A stretch of DNA of 64,000 bases from Pontibacter akesuensis (GTDB taxonomy: Bacteria > Bacteroidota > Bacteroidia > Cytophagales > Hymenobacteraceae): the NCBI RefSeq assembly GCF_001611675.1, contig NZ_CP014766.1, positions 620,001-684,000 on the forward strand. Reading direction: 5' to 3'. Numbering within the stretch: position 1 is the first letter of the stretch; each line of letters opens with the position of its first letter. The translations under genes and the position numbers were made by a program. Below are positions 8,137 to 15,967 of the stretch, one piece after another. A model generated the notes under the pieces. The model saw nothing but the letters and a program-made list of their open reading frames with translations. It was not told the DNA's origin and did no database searches.

Positions 8137-10530
8137 ATGCTTAAGAACTATTTCCTGCTGTTCTTCCGGAACATGGCCCGCAACAAAGTCTACGCTGGCA
8201 TAAACATCATCGGTCTGGCCATTGGCATCGCCTCGTGCATCCTGATTTACCTTTTTGTGCAGCATGAGTTAAGCTTCGATAAGGCCTTTACCAAGCACGA
8301 GCGGATCTATCGGGTGGTGAACGACCTGATTGTGGAGGATGAGGTGGAGAAAGCATCCATCACGCACGCGGCCCTGGCCCCTACACTGGCCGATGACTTT
8401 CCGGAGATTGAGGCCTCTACCCGCATGATTAACCGGAACAAGCAGGTGCTTCGCCTCGATGACAAGGCCATTGCCATCGAAAATACGTTCTGGGCTGACA
8501 GTAACTACTTCGATCTGTTCGATTACAAGCTACTGGAAGGCAACGCCAAAACGGCGCTGATGGAGCCAAACACCATGGTTATCACCAAGGAAGTGGCCGG
8601 GAAATTTTTCGACAATCCGATGGATGCCATGTTCAGCACGCTGCGCATCGGCTCCCAATCCTACAAGGTAACCGGCATTTTTGAACCGGTGGATGCGGCC
8701 CACATGCGGCCAAACGTGCTTACCTCCTTCAGCACCATTCCGGGGGAAGTACGCCAGAATATGCGCACCAACTGGTTTGGCACCAACAGCTATACCTACC
8801 TGCTGCTCCGTAGCCCAGGCGACGCGGCAGGGCTACAGGCCAAGCTGCCTGACTTTGTGGCACGCCGCATCACGCCCGCCCGCGGCAATACCACAGAGCG
8901 AGTGGAGTTGCACCTGCAGGCCCTCGCCGATATTCACCTCGAAACCGATTACCTGTGGGAGCCCTTTCCGGTTGGCAACAAGTCCTACATTTACATCTTC
9001 TCGCTGGTGGGCATCCTGATTTTGCTCATAGCAAGTATAAATTACATGAACCTGGCCACCGCCCGCTCGGCCAAACGCGCCAAGGAGGTGGGCTTACGCA
9101 AAGTGGTGGGTGCTAACCGGCCGCAGCTTATCCTGCAGTTCCTCAGCGAGTCGGTTATGCTTACGCTGTTTGCCGTGGTTATTGCCCTGGTGCTGGTGGA
9201 GCTGATGCTGCCCACCTTCAACAGCCTGGCTGAAAAGCAGATCTCCTCCACTTATTTCCTGGATGCCAGCTTTATACTTGTGCTGGTAAGTATAGCCGTG
9301 TTTATCGGTTTGGTGGCCGGCAGCTACCCGGCCTTCGTGCTGTCGCACTTTAAGCCGGTGGATATACTTAAATCTGACAAGACACCGAGCAGCGGCGGCG
9401 CCATGCTGCGCAAGGGGTTGGTGGTACTGCAGTTCACTATTTCGCTGGTGATGATTATCGGCACGGTGGTGGTGTACAGCCAGATGCATTACCTGAAAAA
9501 CCAGGACCTTGGCTTCACCAAAGAGCAGGTGCTGGTGATAGATATTCCCAGCGGCGATACAGCTATCGTAAACAAAATGCCCGTGATCAAGGCCGAGTTG
9601 CTGCGCAACGCCAATATCACCAACGCCGCCACCACCGGCATGGTACCCGGCGAGGAAACCAGCGTGATCATTTTTGCCGTGGAGCGCAACAAGGCCATGG
9701 CCGAGAAAACCATGAACACGATCTGGGTTGACTACGACTTCTTCGAGCTGATGGACATTCCCTTAAAAAAGGGCCGCAACTTCTCCGAAGAGATGCGCAC
9801 CGACCTCGACAACGGATTTATACTGAACGAGGCCGCTGCCAAAGCGCTTGGCTGGGATGCCGACCCCATTGGAAAGCGCATTGGCTTCTCAGACACAACC
9901 TCCGGCAAGGTGATTGGCGTGGTGAAGGATTTCAATTACAAGTCGCTGCACAGCGCGGTGGAGCCTTTGGTTATTTTGCTGGCACCGCAGAACAACGGCT
10001 CCCTGATGGCCCGCATTTCCCCGGGTAACTTCAGCGAGACCATGGCACACGTGGAAAGCACCTGGCAGCGCTTTGCCCCCACGCACCCGATGGATTACTC
10101 CTTCCTGGACCAGAGCTTTAACGAGCAGTACCGCGCCGAGGAAAAGATGCTGGCTATTTTCGGGTACTTCGCCCTGCTCACCATCATCATCGCCTGCATG
10201 GGCCTGTTTGGGCTGGCTTCCTTTATGGCCGAGCAGCGCACCAAGGAGATCGGCATTCGCAAGGTGCTGGGCAGCTCGGTGTCGCAGATTGTGCTGTTGC
10301 TCACCAAAGACTTTGCACTGCTGGTGGTGCTTGCCATTATACTTGCCTGCCCTATTGCGTGGTATGGCATGCAACAGTGGCTGCAGGATTTTGCCTACCG
10401 AACGCCTGTCAGCATCTGGATATTTGTGTACTCGGGCCTGGTGGCGCTGGCGCTGGCGGTGCTCACGGTAAGCTTCAAGGCTGCCCGCGCCGCCATGTCT
10501 GATCCGGTTTCTGCCCTGCGGACTGAATAA
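8137..10530 (+). CDS. ABC transporter permease with two FtsX-like units (third of three)
   Basis: This 797-residue permease is closer to the second than to the first copy: both share the segment NYMNLATARSAKRAKEVGLR and LRK(T/G)LVVLQF(A/T)ISL, and the DNA around 6526 and 9033 is nearly identical. The order is helix, periplasmic domain, FtsX core, central helix, periplasmic domain, FtsX core. Three permeases in tandem with one ATPase suggest gene duplication and possibly alternative pairing or permease heterodimers. An intergenic gap of 123 bases precedes it. Substrate unknown. Confidence 0.88.
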   Translation: MLKNYFLLFFRNMARNKVYAGINIIGLAIGIASCILIYLFVQHELSFDKAFTKHERIYRVVNDLIVEDEVEKASITHAALAPTLADDFPEIEASTRMINRNKQVLRLDDKAIAIENTFWADSNYFDLFDYKLLEGNAKTALMEPNTMVITKEVAGKFFDNPMDAMFSTLRIGSQSYKVTGIFEPVDAAHMRPNVLTSFSTIPGEVRQNMRTNWFGTNSYTYLLLRSPGDAAGLQAKLPDFVARRITPARGNTTERVELHLQALADIHLETDYLWEPFPVGNKSYIYIFSLVGILILLIASINYMNLATARSAKRAKEVGLRKVVGANRPQLILQFLSESVMLTLFAVVIALVLVELMLPTFNSLAEKQISSTYFLDASFILVLVSIAVFIGLVAGSYPAFVLSHFKPVDILKSDKTPSSGGAMLRKGLVVLQFTISLVMIIGTVVVYSQMHYLKNQDLGFTKEQVLVIDIPSGDTAIVNKMPVIKAELLRNANITNAATTGMVPGEETSVIIFAVERNKAMAEKTMNTIWVDYDFFELMDIPLKKGRNFSEEMRTDLDNGFILNEAAAKALGWDADPIGKRIGFSDTTSGKVIGVVKDFNYKSLHSAVEPLVILLAPQNNGSLMARISPGNFSETMAHVESTWQRFAPTHPMDYSFLDQSFNEQYRAEEKMLAIFGYFALLTIIIACMGLFGLASFMAEQRTKEIGIRKVLGSSVSQIVLLLTKDFALLVVLAIILACPIAWYGMQQWLQDFAYRTPVSIWIFVYSGLVALALAVLTVSFKAARAAMSDPVSALRTE

Positions 10531-10563
10531 AGAAATGTTTGTTGTTTGTGTTTATAAGGTGAC

Positions 10564-10601
10564 GCCTCAGTCAGGGCGCTGCAAATTAAGTCCTGCTGAG
10601 G
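10564..10601 (+). other. Stem-loop between permease and repeat-protein genes
   Basis: GCCTCAG (10564-10570) pairs with CTGAGGC (10595-10601), and CAGG inside pairs with CCTG. No T-run follows, so this is a weak terminator or an RNA-processing element rather than a clear intrinsic terminator. Confidence 0.35.
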
Positions 10602-10651
10602 CAACCTTCACTGCCTGTTCTTCATCTGTATTTTACCTAATAGCCTGAATT

Positions 10652-11863
10652 ATGAAAAAGACATCCTACACCTTGCTAGCCGCCGCCGTACTTGGCACCA
10701 TCAGTTTCTGGCCCGACACGGCTGCCACAGCGTTTCCTGCCGCAGAATTGGCGTATGGGCAGGCGCAGCAGGACACCATCAAGACAAAGAAAAGCAGCAA
10801 CCGCGTCCACATCGTGACGGGGAACGACGACAAGGGCAAGCACAGCTACATCAACATTTACAACGGCCGCAACGAGAGCATCACCTACAAAGGCGACGTT
10901 ACACTGACGGATGACTTTACAAGTATAAAAAGCATTTCTCCCGGAGGTTATCTCAACTACTCCCTTTCGGTGGATGGCGATAAAAAAGAACTGGAACTGA
11001 AAAGCGACGCTCAGGGTAAGCTTACGCGGAGGTATCTGGTAGATGGAAAAGAGGTAGCCTTCGCCCCTGCAGGGGAGCAGTGGCTGCAGGAAATGATGCC
11101 CGGCCTGATCGCCAAGACTGGCATTGGCCTGGAGGCAAGGGTGAAGGACATCTACCAGAAGCAAGGCGCTAAGGGCGTGCTGGCAGAGGCCGGCAAGGTG
11201 GAGGGCGAGCATGGGAAGCTGAAGATGGTTTCTTACCTCTTGCAGCAACCCAACCTGAAGCCAGCAGATATGACCCTTGCCCTGCAACGCGCGGGAGACT
11301 ATACGTCATCCGACTATGAGCTGAGCAAGCTGCTGCGCAATGTGCCCGCATCTTACCTCGGAAAACAGGAGTTGGCCAACGCTTACCTTAGTGCCGCCGG
11401 CAAGGTGTCATCGGATTACGAGAAGAGCAAGGTACTCGCGCATTTGCTGGACACGCCAAACCTAAGCAAGCAGACCACTGACCAAGCCCTTAAAGTTATC
11501 GGCACCGTGTCATCAGACTACGAAAAAGGTAAGCTGGTACAGAAATTCATCAGCAACAAAGAACTGCTCAAAAACAGCTACCAGGGCACCTTCGGCCTAA
11601 TCGGCAATTTTTCTTCTGACTACGAGAAGAGCAAATCCATCCAAAGTATACTTAAACAGCACGCGCTTTCTGCCGCGCAATTCCAGGAGTTGCTGCCGGT
11701 GGTTCGAAACATCAGCTCTGATTACGAAAAGAGCAAAGTGCTGCGCGCAATGGCGCCAAAGCTTCCCGGGGATGCCACGGCGCTGCGCCAGGACTATGAA
11801 AAAGTAGCCAAAACCATCAGCTCCGACTATGAATACCGCAAGGCGATGGAGGCACTGGATTAG
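10652..11863 (+). CDS. Secreted protein with six 34-residue SSDYE repeats
   Basis: The 403-residue product has an N-terminal signal peptide (cleavage probably before residue 25-30). Residues about 45-145 form a beta-rich domain, and the C-terminal half is a regular repeat. The motif SSDYE begins at residues 219, 253, 287, 321, 355 and 390, that is every 34 residues (last step 35), each followed by a short helix such as KSKVL. The period and helix content suggest an alpha solenoid. Similar SSDYEK-type repeats occur in some Bacteroidota secreted proteins and M56/BlaR1-like proteins, but I cannot name a function. It follows the permease operon in the same direction, with a 121-base gap. Confidence 0.8.
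   Translation: MKKTSYTLLAAAVLGTISFWPDTAATAFPAAELAYGQAQQDTIKTKKSSNRVHIVTGNDDKGKHSYINIYNGRNESITYKGDVTLTDDFTSIKSISPGGYLNYSLSVDGDKKELELKSDAQGKLTRRYLVDGKEVAFAPAGEQWLQEMMPGLIAKTGIGLEARVKDIYQKQGAKGVLAEAGKVEGEHGKLKMVSYLLQQPNLKPADMTLALQRAGDYTSSDYELSKLLRNVPASYLGKQELANAYLSAAGKVSSDYEKSKVLAHLLDTPNLSKQTTDQALKVIGTVSSDYEKGKLVQKFISNKELLKNSYQGTFGLIGNFSSDYEKSKSIQSILKQHALSAAQFQELLPVVRNISSDYEKSKVLRAMAPKLPGDATALRQDYEKVAKTISSDYEYRKAMEALD
11644..11653. repeat. Palindromic double copy of the AAGTATA word
   Basis: AAGTATACTT is a perfect 10-bp palindrome made of AAGTATA and TATACTT sharing their centre. It lies inside the repeat-protein gene, where it encodes part of QSILK. Confidence 0.7.
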
Positions 11864-12018
11864 GTTCATCTACAAATTGGGCGGGGTGGTCGAAAACAAA
11901 TGCATCCGTGCATCGAATCAGCTACATTAGAGTAAAGCAAACCATTGCTTGTATCGCAGGCACACGCAGTGATTCTTCAGAAGCGGTAATAGCATTTGTC
12001 AGGTAAATTTGTCTTTAT

Positions 12019-12474
12019 ATGCGCAGGCACACGTTTTCCTTCTTCCGTCGTCATCGCGCCTACGGCACCTTGTTCCTGCGGCTCGCCATCGGGGTGTTCA
12101 TCATCTATGGCGTGCAGGACAACGTGTTTAGCTGGGAGCGGATGCTGGAGTTCCGGGATTTCCTGGCAGCGCGCGGGGTGCCGTATCCGCTGGTGGCTGC
12201 CCATGTGTCGGTGTACGTGCAGTTCATCTGCGGTATTCTGTTGCTTTTGGGCGCAGCCGTACGCTGGGTTGGCCTGCTGCTGATCCTCAATTTTACAGCG
12301 GCAATTCTGATTGCGCATCTCGGGCAGTCGTTTCCGCAGTATTATCCTGCGGCGCAGTTGATAGCTGTGGGCTTTTTTTTCATGTTTCACGGAGCAGGGC
12401 CGGTGTCGGTGGATGCTTTCCTGGACCAAAAACGAGCGCAAAGTATGGATCGTACGTTATCAGTTAATGTATGA
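12019..12474 (+). CDS. DoxX family integral membrane protein
   Basis: The 151-residue protein has four predicted membrane helices (about 18-36, 66-84, 88-106, 116-132) and the DoxX-type first helix LFLRLAIGVFIIYG. DoxX family members are small membrane proteins of poorly defined, sometimes redox-linked, function. The stop codon overlaps a downstream ATG (ATGA at 12471-12474), so it may be translationally coupled to the M61 peptidase gene. The gap of 155 bases before it has no obvious promoter. Confidence 0.75.
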   Translation: MRRHTFSFFRRHRAYGTLFLRLAIGVFIIYGVQDNVFSWERMLEFRDFLAARGVPYPLVAAHVSVYVQFICGILLLLGAAVRWVGLLLILNFTAAILIAHLGQSFPQYYPAAQLIAVGFFFMFHGAGPVSVDAFLDQKRAQSMDRTLSVNV

Positions 12475-12497
12475 CTCTATCCTTTATGCAACATACT

Positions 12498-14369
12498 ATG
12501 TCGATTAGAAAAACACTTCTGCTTCTAAGCCTGGGGCTTAGCCTAACTTTATCAGGGAACCTTGCCGCGCAGCAGGCCGCCGCTTCCAAGTATGGCGTCA
12601 CCATCGACCTGACCACCGTGCGCGACGACATGGTGCAGGTAACGGTGCAGGCACCTGCCATCACGCAAAATGAGGCGGTGTACATCATGCCCAAAATCGT
12701 ACCCGGCACGTATTCTGTTTCTGATTTCGGTAAGTTCGTTTCTGATTTCAAAGCCTTCAGCAAAGACGGGAAGCCCCTGCCGGTCGAGAAGCTGGATACC
12801 AACCGCTGGCGCATCGGCAACGCCCGCCAACTGGACCGCGTCACGTACTGGGTGGACGACACCTTTGACACGCCCAAGCGCGAGGACGTTCTGTTTGAGC
12901 CGGGCGGCACCAACATTGAGGAGGGCAAAAACTTCCTGATCAACACGTTTGGCTTTGTGGGGTACTTTGATGGCCTGAAACAAGTGCCGTACGAACTCAC
13001 CATCAAAAAACCGGAGGGCTTTTACGGCTCTACGCCGCTCAAGGCAACTGCCTCCACCGACAGCACCGACAAGTATGAATTGCCCAACTACGTTGACCTG
13101 GCTGACTCGCCCCTAATGTACAACCGCCCGGACACGACCGTGCTCCGGGTAGGCGAGGCGGAGGTGCTGGTGTCGGTTTACTCCCCATCCGGCCGCGTAA
13201 CCTCACAGCCCGTTGCCGCCACGGTGAAAAACATACTCGAGGCGCAGCGCAGCTACCTGGGCGGCACTTTGCCCGTCGACAAGTATGCGTTCCTGATCTA
13301 TGTACCTGAGCGCGTAGGCAAGTCCGGTTCCTTTGGCGCACTGGAGCACTCCTACTCCTCGGTTTACTTTCTTCCGGAGATGCCGGAGGAGCAGTTCAGC
13401 AGCACCATCCGCGATGTGGCCGCCCATGAGTTTTTCCATATCGTGACACCGCTCAGCATACACTCCGAGGAGATCGGCAACTTCGACTTCATCAACCCGA
13501 AAATGTCGAAGCACCTCTGGCTTTATGAGGGGGTAACCGAGTACTTTGCCTCGCATGTGCAGGCGTACGAGGAGCTCTACGACCTGGAGACTTACCTGGG
13601 AAAGCTGCGCGAGTACATCGTGACGGCCAAGGAGTATTACAACGACACACTGCCCTTTACCGTGATGAGTGCCGGGGTGCTGGACAAGTATGAGAACGAG
13701 TACGGCAATGTGTACCAGAAAGGCGCCCTGATCGGACTGGCCCTGGATGTGCGCCTGCGCGAACTGAGCGGCGGCAAGTATGGCCTGCGCGATTTGATGC
13801 GCGATCTCTCCAAAACGTACGGCAAGGAGAATTCATTTAAAGACGAGGAGCTGTTCGACAAAATAGCCGAGTTGACATACCCCGAGATACGCCAGTTTTT
13901 CACCCGCTATGTGGAGGGCTCGGAGCCGCTGCCGCTGGAGGAGATTTTCCGAAAGGTCGGCATTCTGTATGAGCCGGTGGCTACCCAGCAAATCATTTCG
14001 TACGGGGGCTTTTTACCCGGCTTTGATGAGGCAACCGGCAAGCTGACGGTAGCCGAAACGGCGGATATGGATGCCTTTGGCAAAGAAATGGGATTTAAGG
14101 CCGGAGACGTGCTGCTGAAATTCAATGGCACCGACATTACTCCCCAGAACATACGCGACCTGATTGCCGTGGAGCTGCAGAGTATAAAACCCGGAGAGAA
14201 GATATCCTTCACGGTAGGCCGCAAAAACAGCAATGGCAAGCTAAAGGAGAAGAAATTAAAAGGCCGTGCTACAGCCGTAAAACGGGCACAACAGCATGTG
14301 CTGGTGCCTGACCCCGCCGCCACACCGGAGCAGTTGCAACTGCGCAACGCCTGGCTCGGCAACGGATAG
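12498..14369 (+). CDS. M61 family glycyl aminopeptidase-like metallopeptidase with PDZ domain
   Basis: The protein has a signal peptide (MSIRKTLLLLSLGLSLTLSG), an M61 N-terminal beta domain, and a gluzincin catalytic domain with HEFFH at about residue 310 and a downstream Glu in WLYEGVTEYF, which together bind the catalytic zinc. A PDZ domain (about 510-600, including FKAGDVLLKFNG) follows, as in most bacterial M61 enzymes. It is likely a periplasmic or surface aminopeptidase. Possible starts are 12471 (overlapping doxX), 12486 and 12498; 12498 gives the best signal peptide. The last residues RNAWLGNG close the protein just before the TolC-type gene. Confidence 0.9.
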   Translation: MSIRKTLLLLSLGLSLTLSGNLAAQQAAASKYGVTIDLTTVRDDMVQVTVQAPAITQNEAVYIMPKIVPGTYSVSDFGKFVSDFKAFSKDGKPLPVEKLDTNRWRIGNARQLDRVTYWVDDTFDTPKREDVLFEPGGTNIEEGKNFLINTFGFVGYFDGLKQVPYELTIKKPEGFYGSTPLKATASTDSTDKYELPNYVDLADSPLMYNRPDTTVLRVGEAEVLVSVYSPSGRVTSQPVAATVKNILEAQRSYLGGTLPVDKYAFLIYVPERVGKSGSFGALEHSYSSVYFLPEMPEEQFSSTIRDVAAHEFFHIVTPLSIHSEEIGNFDFINPKMSKHLWLYEGVTEYFASHVQAYEELYDLETYLGKLREYIVTAKEYYNDTLPFTVMSAGVLDKYENEYGNVYQKGALIGLALDVRLRELSGGKYGLRDLMRDLSKTYGKENSFKDEELFDKIAELTYPEIRQFFTRYVEGSEPLPLEEIFRKVGILYEPVATQQIISYGGFLPGFDEATGKLTVAETADMDAFGKEMGFKAGDVLLKFNGTDITPQNIRDLIAVELQSIKPGEKISFTVGRKNSNGKLKEKKLKGRATAVKRAQQHVLVPDPAATPEQLQLRNAWLGNG

Positions 14370-14407
14370 CCAAAACAGGAACATTGCCACTAGTATAAAA
14401 TAAACCT

Positions 14408-15760
14408 ATGAAAAAGTTTACCTCCAAAGCCCTGCTCCAAAAGCTGGGAGGGCTAACCGTATGCCTAAGTGTAGCGATGGCCACACAGGCGCAGCAGGCC
14501 ATTACGCTTGAAGAAAGCATTGAACTGGCCCGGGTGCACAACGTGGCCCTGCGGCAGGCGCGCTACAACAGCACCAAGTCCGATATTGAAGTGCGCCGCA
14601 GCAAGTACAGCTACCTTCCCTCTATTTCGGCCAACGCCGATGTGAGCCGCAGCAACGGCTTGTTTTTTGATAACGTGGCGGGCGAGGTGAAGCGCGGCAC
14701 CACCAGCACCTCGCAGCCTTACCTGGTGGGGGAAGTGGTTCTGTTTGATGGCTTCACGAAACTGCATGAACTGAAGCAGGCAAAGCAGCAGGCAGCGGCA
14801 AGCACTTATGCGGTGCAGCAGGCAGAGATAGACCTTGAAACCAATATTACCGCCTACTACCTGCAGGCGCTGGTGGACCGGGAGAACATCCGTATTGCCG
14901 AGGGCCGGATCACACTGCTGGAAGGCCAACTGGAGAAGATCGAGAAGCTGGAGCGTGCCGGTGTACGCGCCCTCGATGAAGTATACCAGATTAAGGCGCA
15001 GCTGGCGACAGAGAAACTCAACCTCATCACACACCAGAACAACTACCGCCGCGACAAGCTGCAGCTGGTGCAGGAAATGAACGTTGAAGGCAATCCGGAG
15101 TACACGCTACAGGTGCCGGAAACACCTATGGCCCTCAGTATGGCCCTGCCGACAGAGGAGGAGGTGCTGCAGCGGTCGTTGGGCTACTCGCCCCAGGTAA
15201 AGGCCTCTGCCGCCTCCCTGGCTGCGGCTAAAAGCAACCTGAAGATCGCGCGGAGCAACTTCTCTCCCACCCTTGCGCTGCAGGGCGTGTATAGCTCCAA
15301 CTACTCCAGCAACTTTTATGCAGACCCGGAGAACGGCAATTTCGAAACCATGAAATATACCGACCAACTGGACCTGAACCGTCGCAAGTTTGTCAGCCTG
15401 AGCCTAATTATTCCGGTATTCAATGGCCTTAGCAGGCACTTCGACTCCCAGACGGCCCGCCTGGACCTGCGCAACGCCGAGCTGGACTACGCTGCCAGCC
15501 AGAACCAACTGCGGCAGACCGTGCAGCAGGCTTACCAGGATGTGCTGGCGGCGCGCGAGAAGTATACTACCGTTACAGCCAACCTGGAGTATACACAGCG
15601 GGCCTTTGAGTCTGCCAGGCGCCGCTACGAACTGGGCAATATCGACTTCTTCTCTTATATGGAGTCGCTGAACAACATGAACAAATCTCAGGCGGAGCTG
15701 CTGCAGAGCCAGTGTGAGTTCTACTTCCGCATGCGGATTCTGGAGCTGTACATGGGGTAA
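14408..15760 (+). CDS. TolC family outer membrane efflux protein
   Basis: The 450-residue protein has a signal peptide (MKKFTSKALLQKLGGLTVCL, ending ATQAQQ) followed by two structurally repeated halves rich in long amphipathic helices, each with the TolC-type opening (ITLEESIELARVHNVALRQA near the N-terminus). It should form a trimeric outer membrane and periplasmic channel. It lies 38 bases after the M61 gene and in the same direction as the adaptor and permease genes upstream, so it is the natural outlet for that system, although nine kilobases lie between adaptor and channel. Ends at a strong terminator (15801-15834). Confidence 0.9.
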   Translation: MKKFTSKALLQKLGGLTVCLSVAMATQAQQAITLEESIELARVHNVALRQARYNSTKSDIEVRRSKYSYLPSISANADVSRSNGLFFDNVAGEVKRGTTSTSQPYLVGEVVLFDGFTKLHELKQAKQQAAASTYAVQQAEIDLETNITAYYLQALVDRENIRIAEGRITLLEGQLEKIEKLERAGVRALDEVYQIKAQLATEKLNLITHQNNYRRDKLQLVQEMNVEGNPEYTLQVPETPMALSMALPTEEEVLQRSLGYSPQVKASAASLAAAKSNLKIARSNFSPTLALQGVYSSNYSSNFYADPENGNFETMKYTDQLDLNRRKFVSLSLIIPVFNGLSRHFDSQTARLDLRNAELDYAASQNQLRQTVQQAYQDVLAAREKYTTVTANLEYTQRAFESARRRYELGNIDFFSYMESLNNMNKSQAELLQSQCEFYFRMRILELYMG

Positions 15761-15800
15761 GACCCGCCCGGGTGCTGAGGGCATTTGTATTCTTGCGCTG

Positions 15801-15834
15801 AAGCCGTTGCCTGTTTGGCAACGGCTTTGCTTTT
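15801..15834 (+). terminator. Intrinsic terminator after the TolC-type gene
   Basis: AAGCCGTTGCC (15801-15811) pairs perfectly with GGCAACGGCTT (15817-15827) across a 5-nt loop, followed by TGCTTTT. Confidence 0.85.
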
Positions 15835-15928
15835 ACCTGCAGCAACCATCAAGAGCTAAACTATTTGCTGCTGCTGCAGGTTAATCCACTACACCAACTA
15901 ATTGTTTCTCATTGCGTTTCAATTTGTG

Positions 15929-15936
15929 TAATTTTG
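15929..15936 (+). promoter_or_regulatory. -7 promoter box for the TonB receptor gene
   Basis: TAATTTTG matches the Bacteroidota -7 consensus TAnnTTTG and lies 31 bases before the ATG at 15968. The TTG at 15902 is a little too far for a good -33 box, so the -33 part is uncertain. Confidence 0.45.
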
Positions 15937-15967
15937 GTTAAACACTGAGCAGCTTAACATTACCTGA

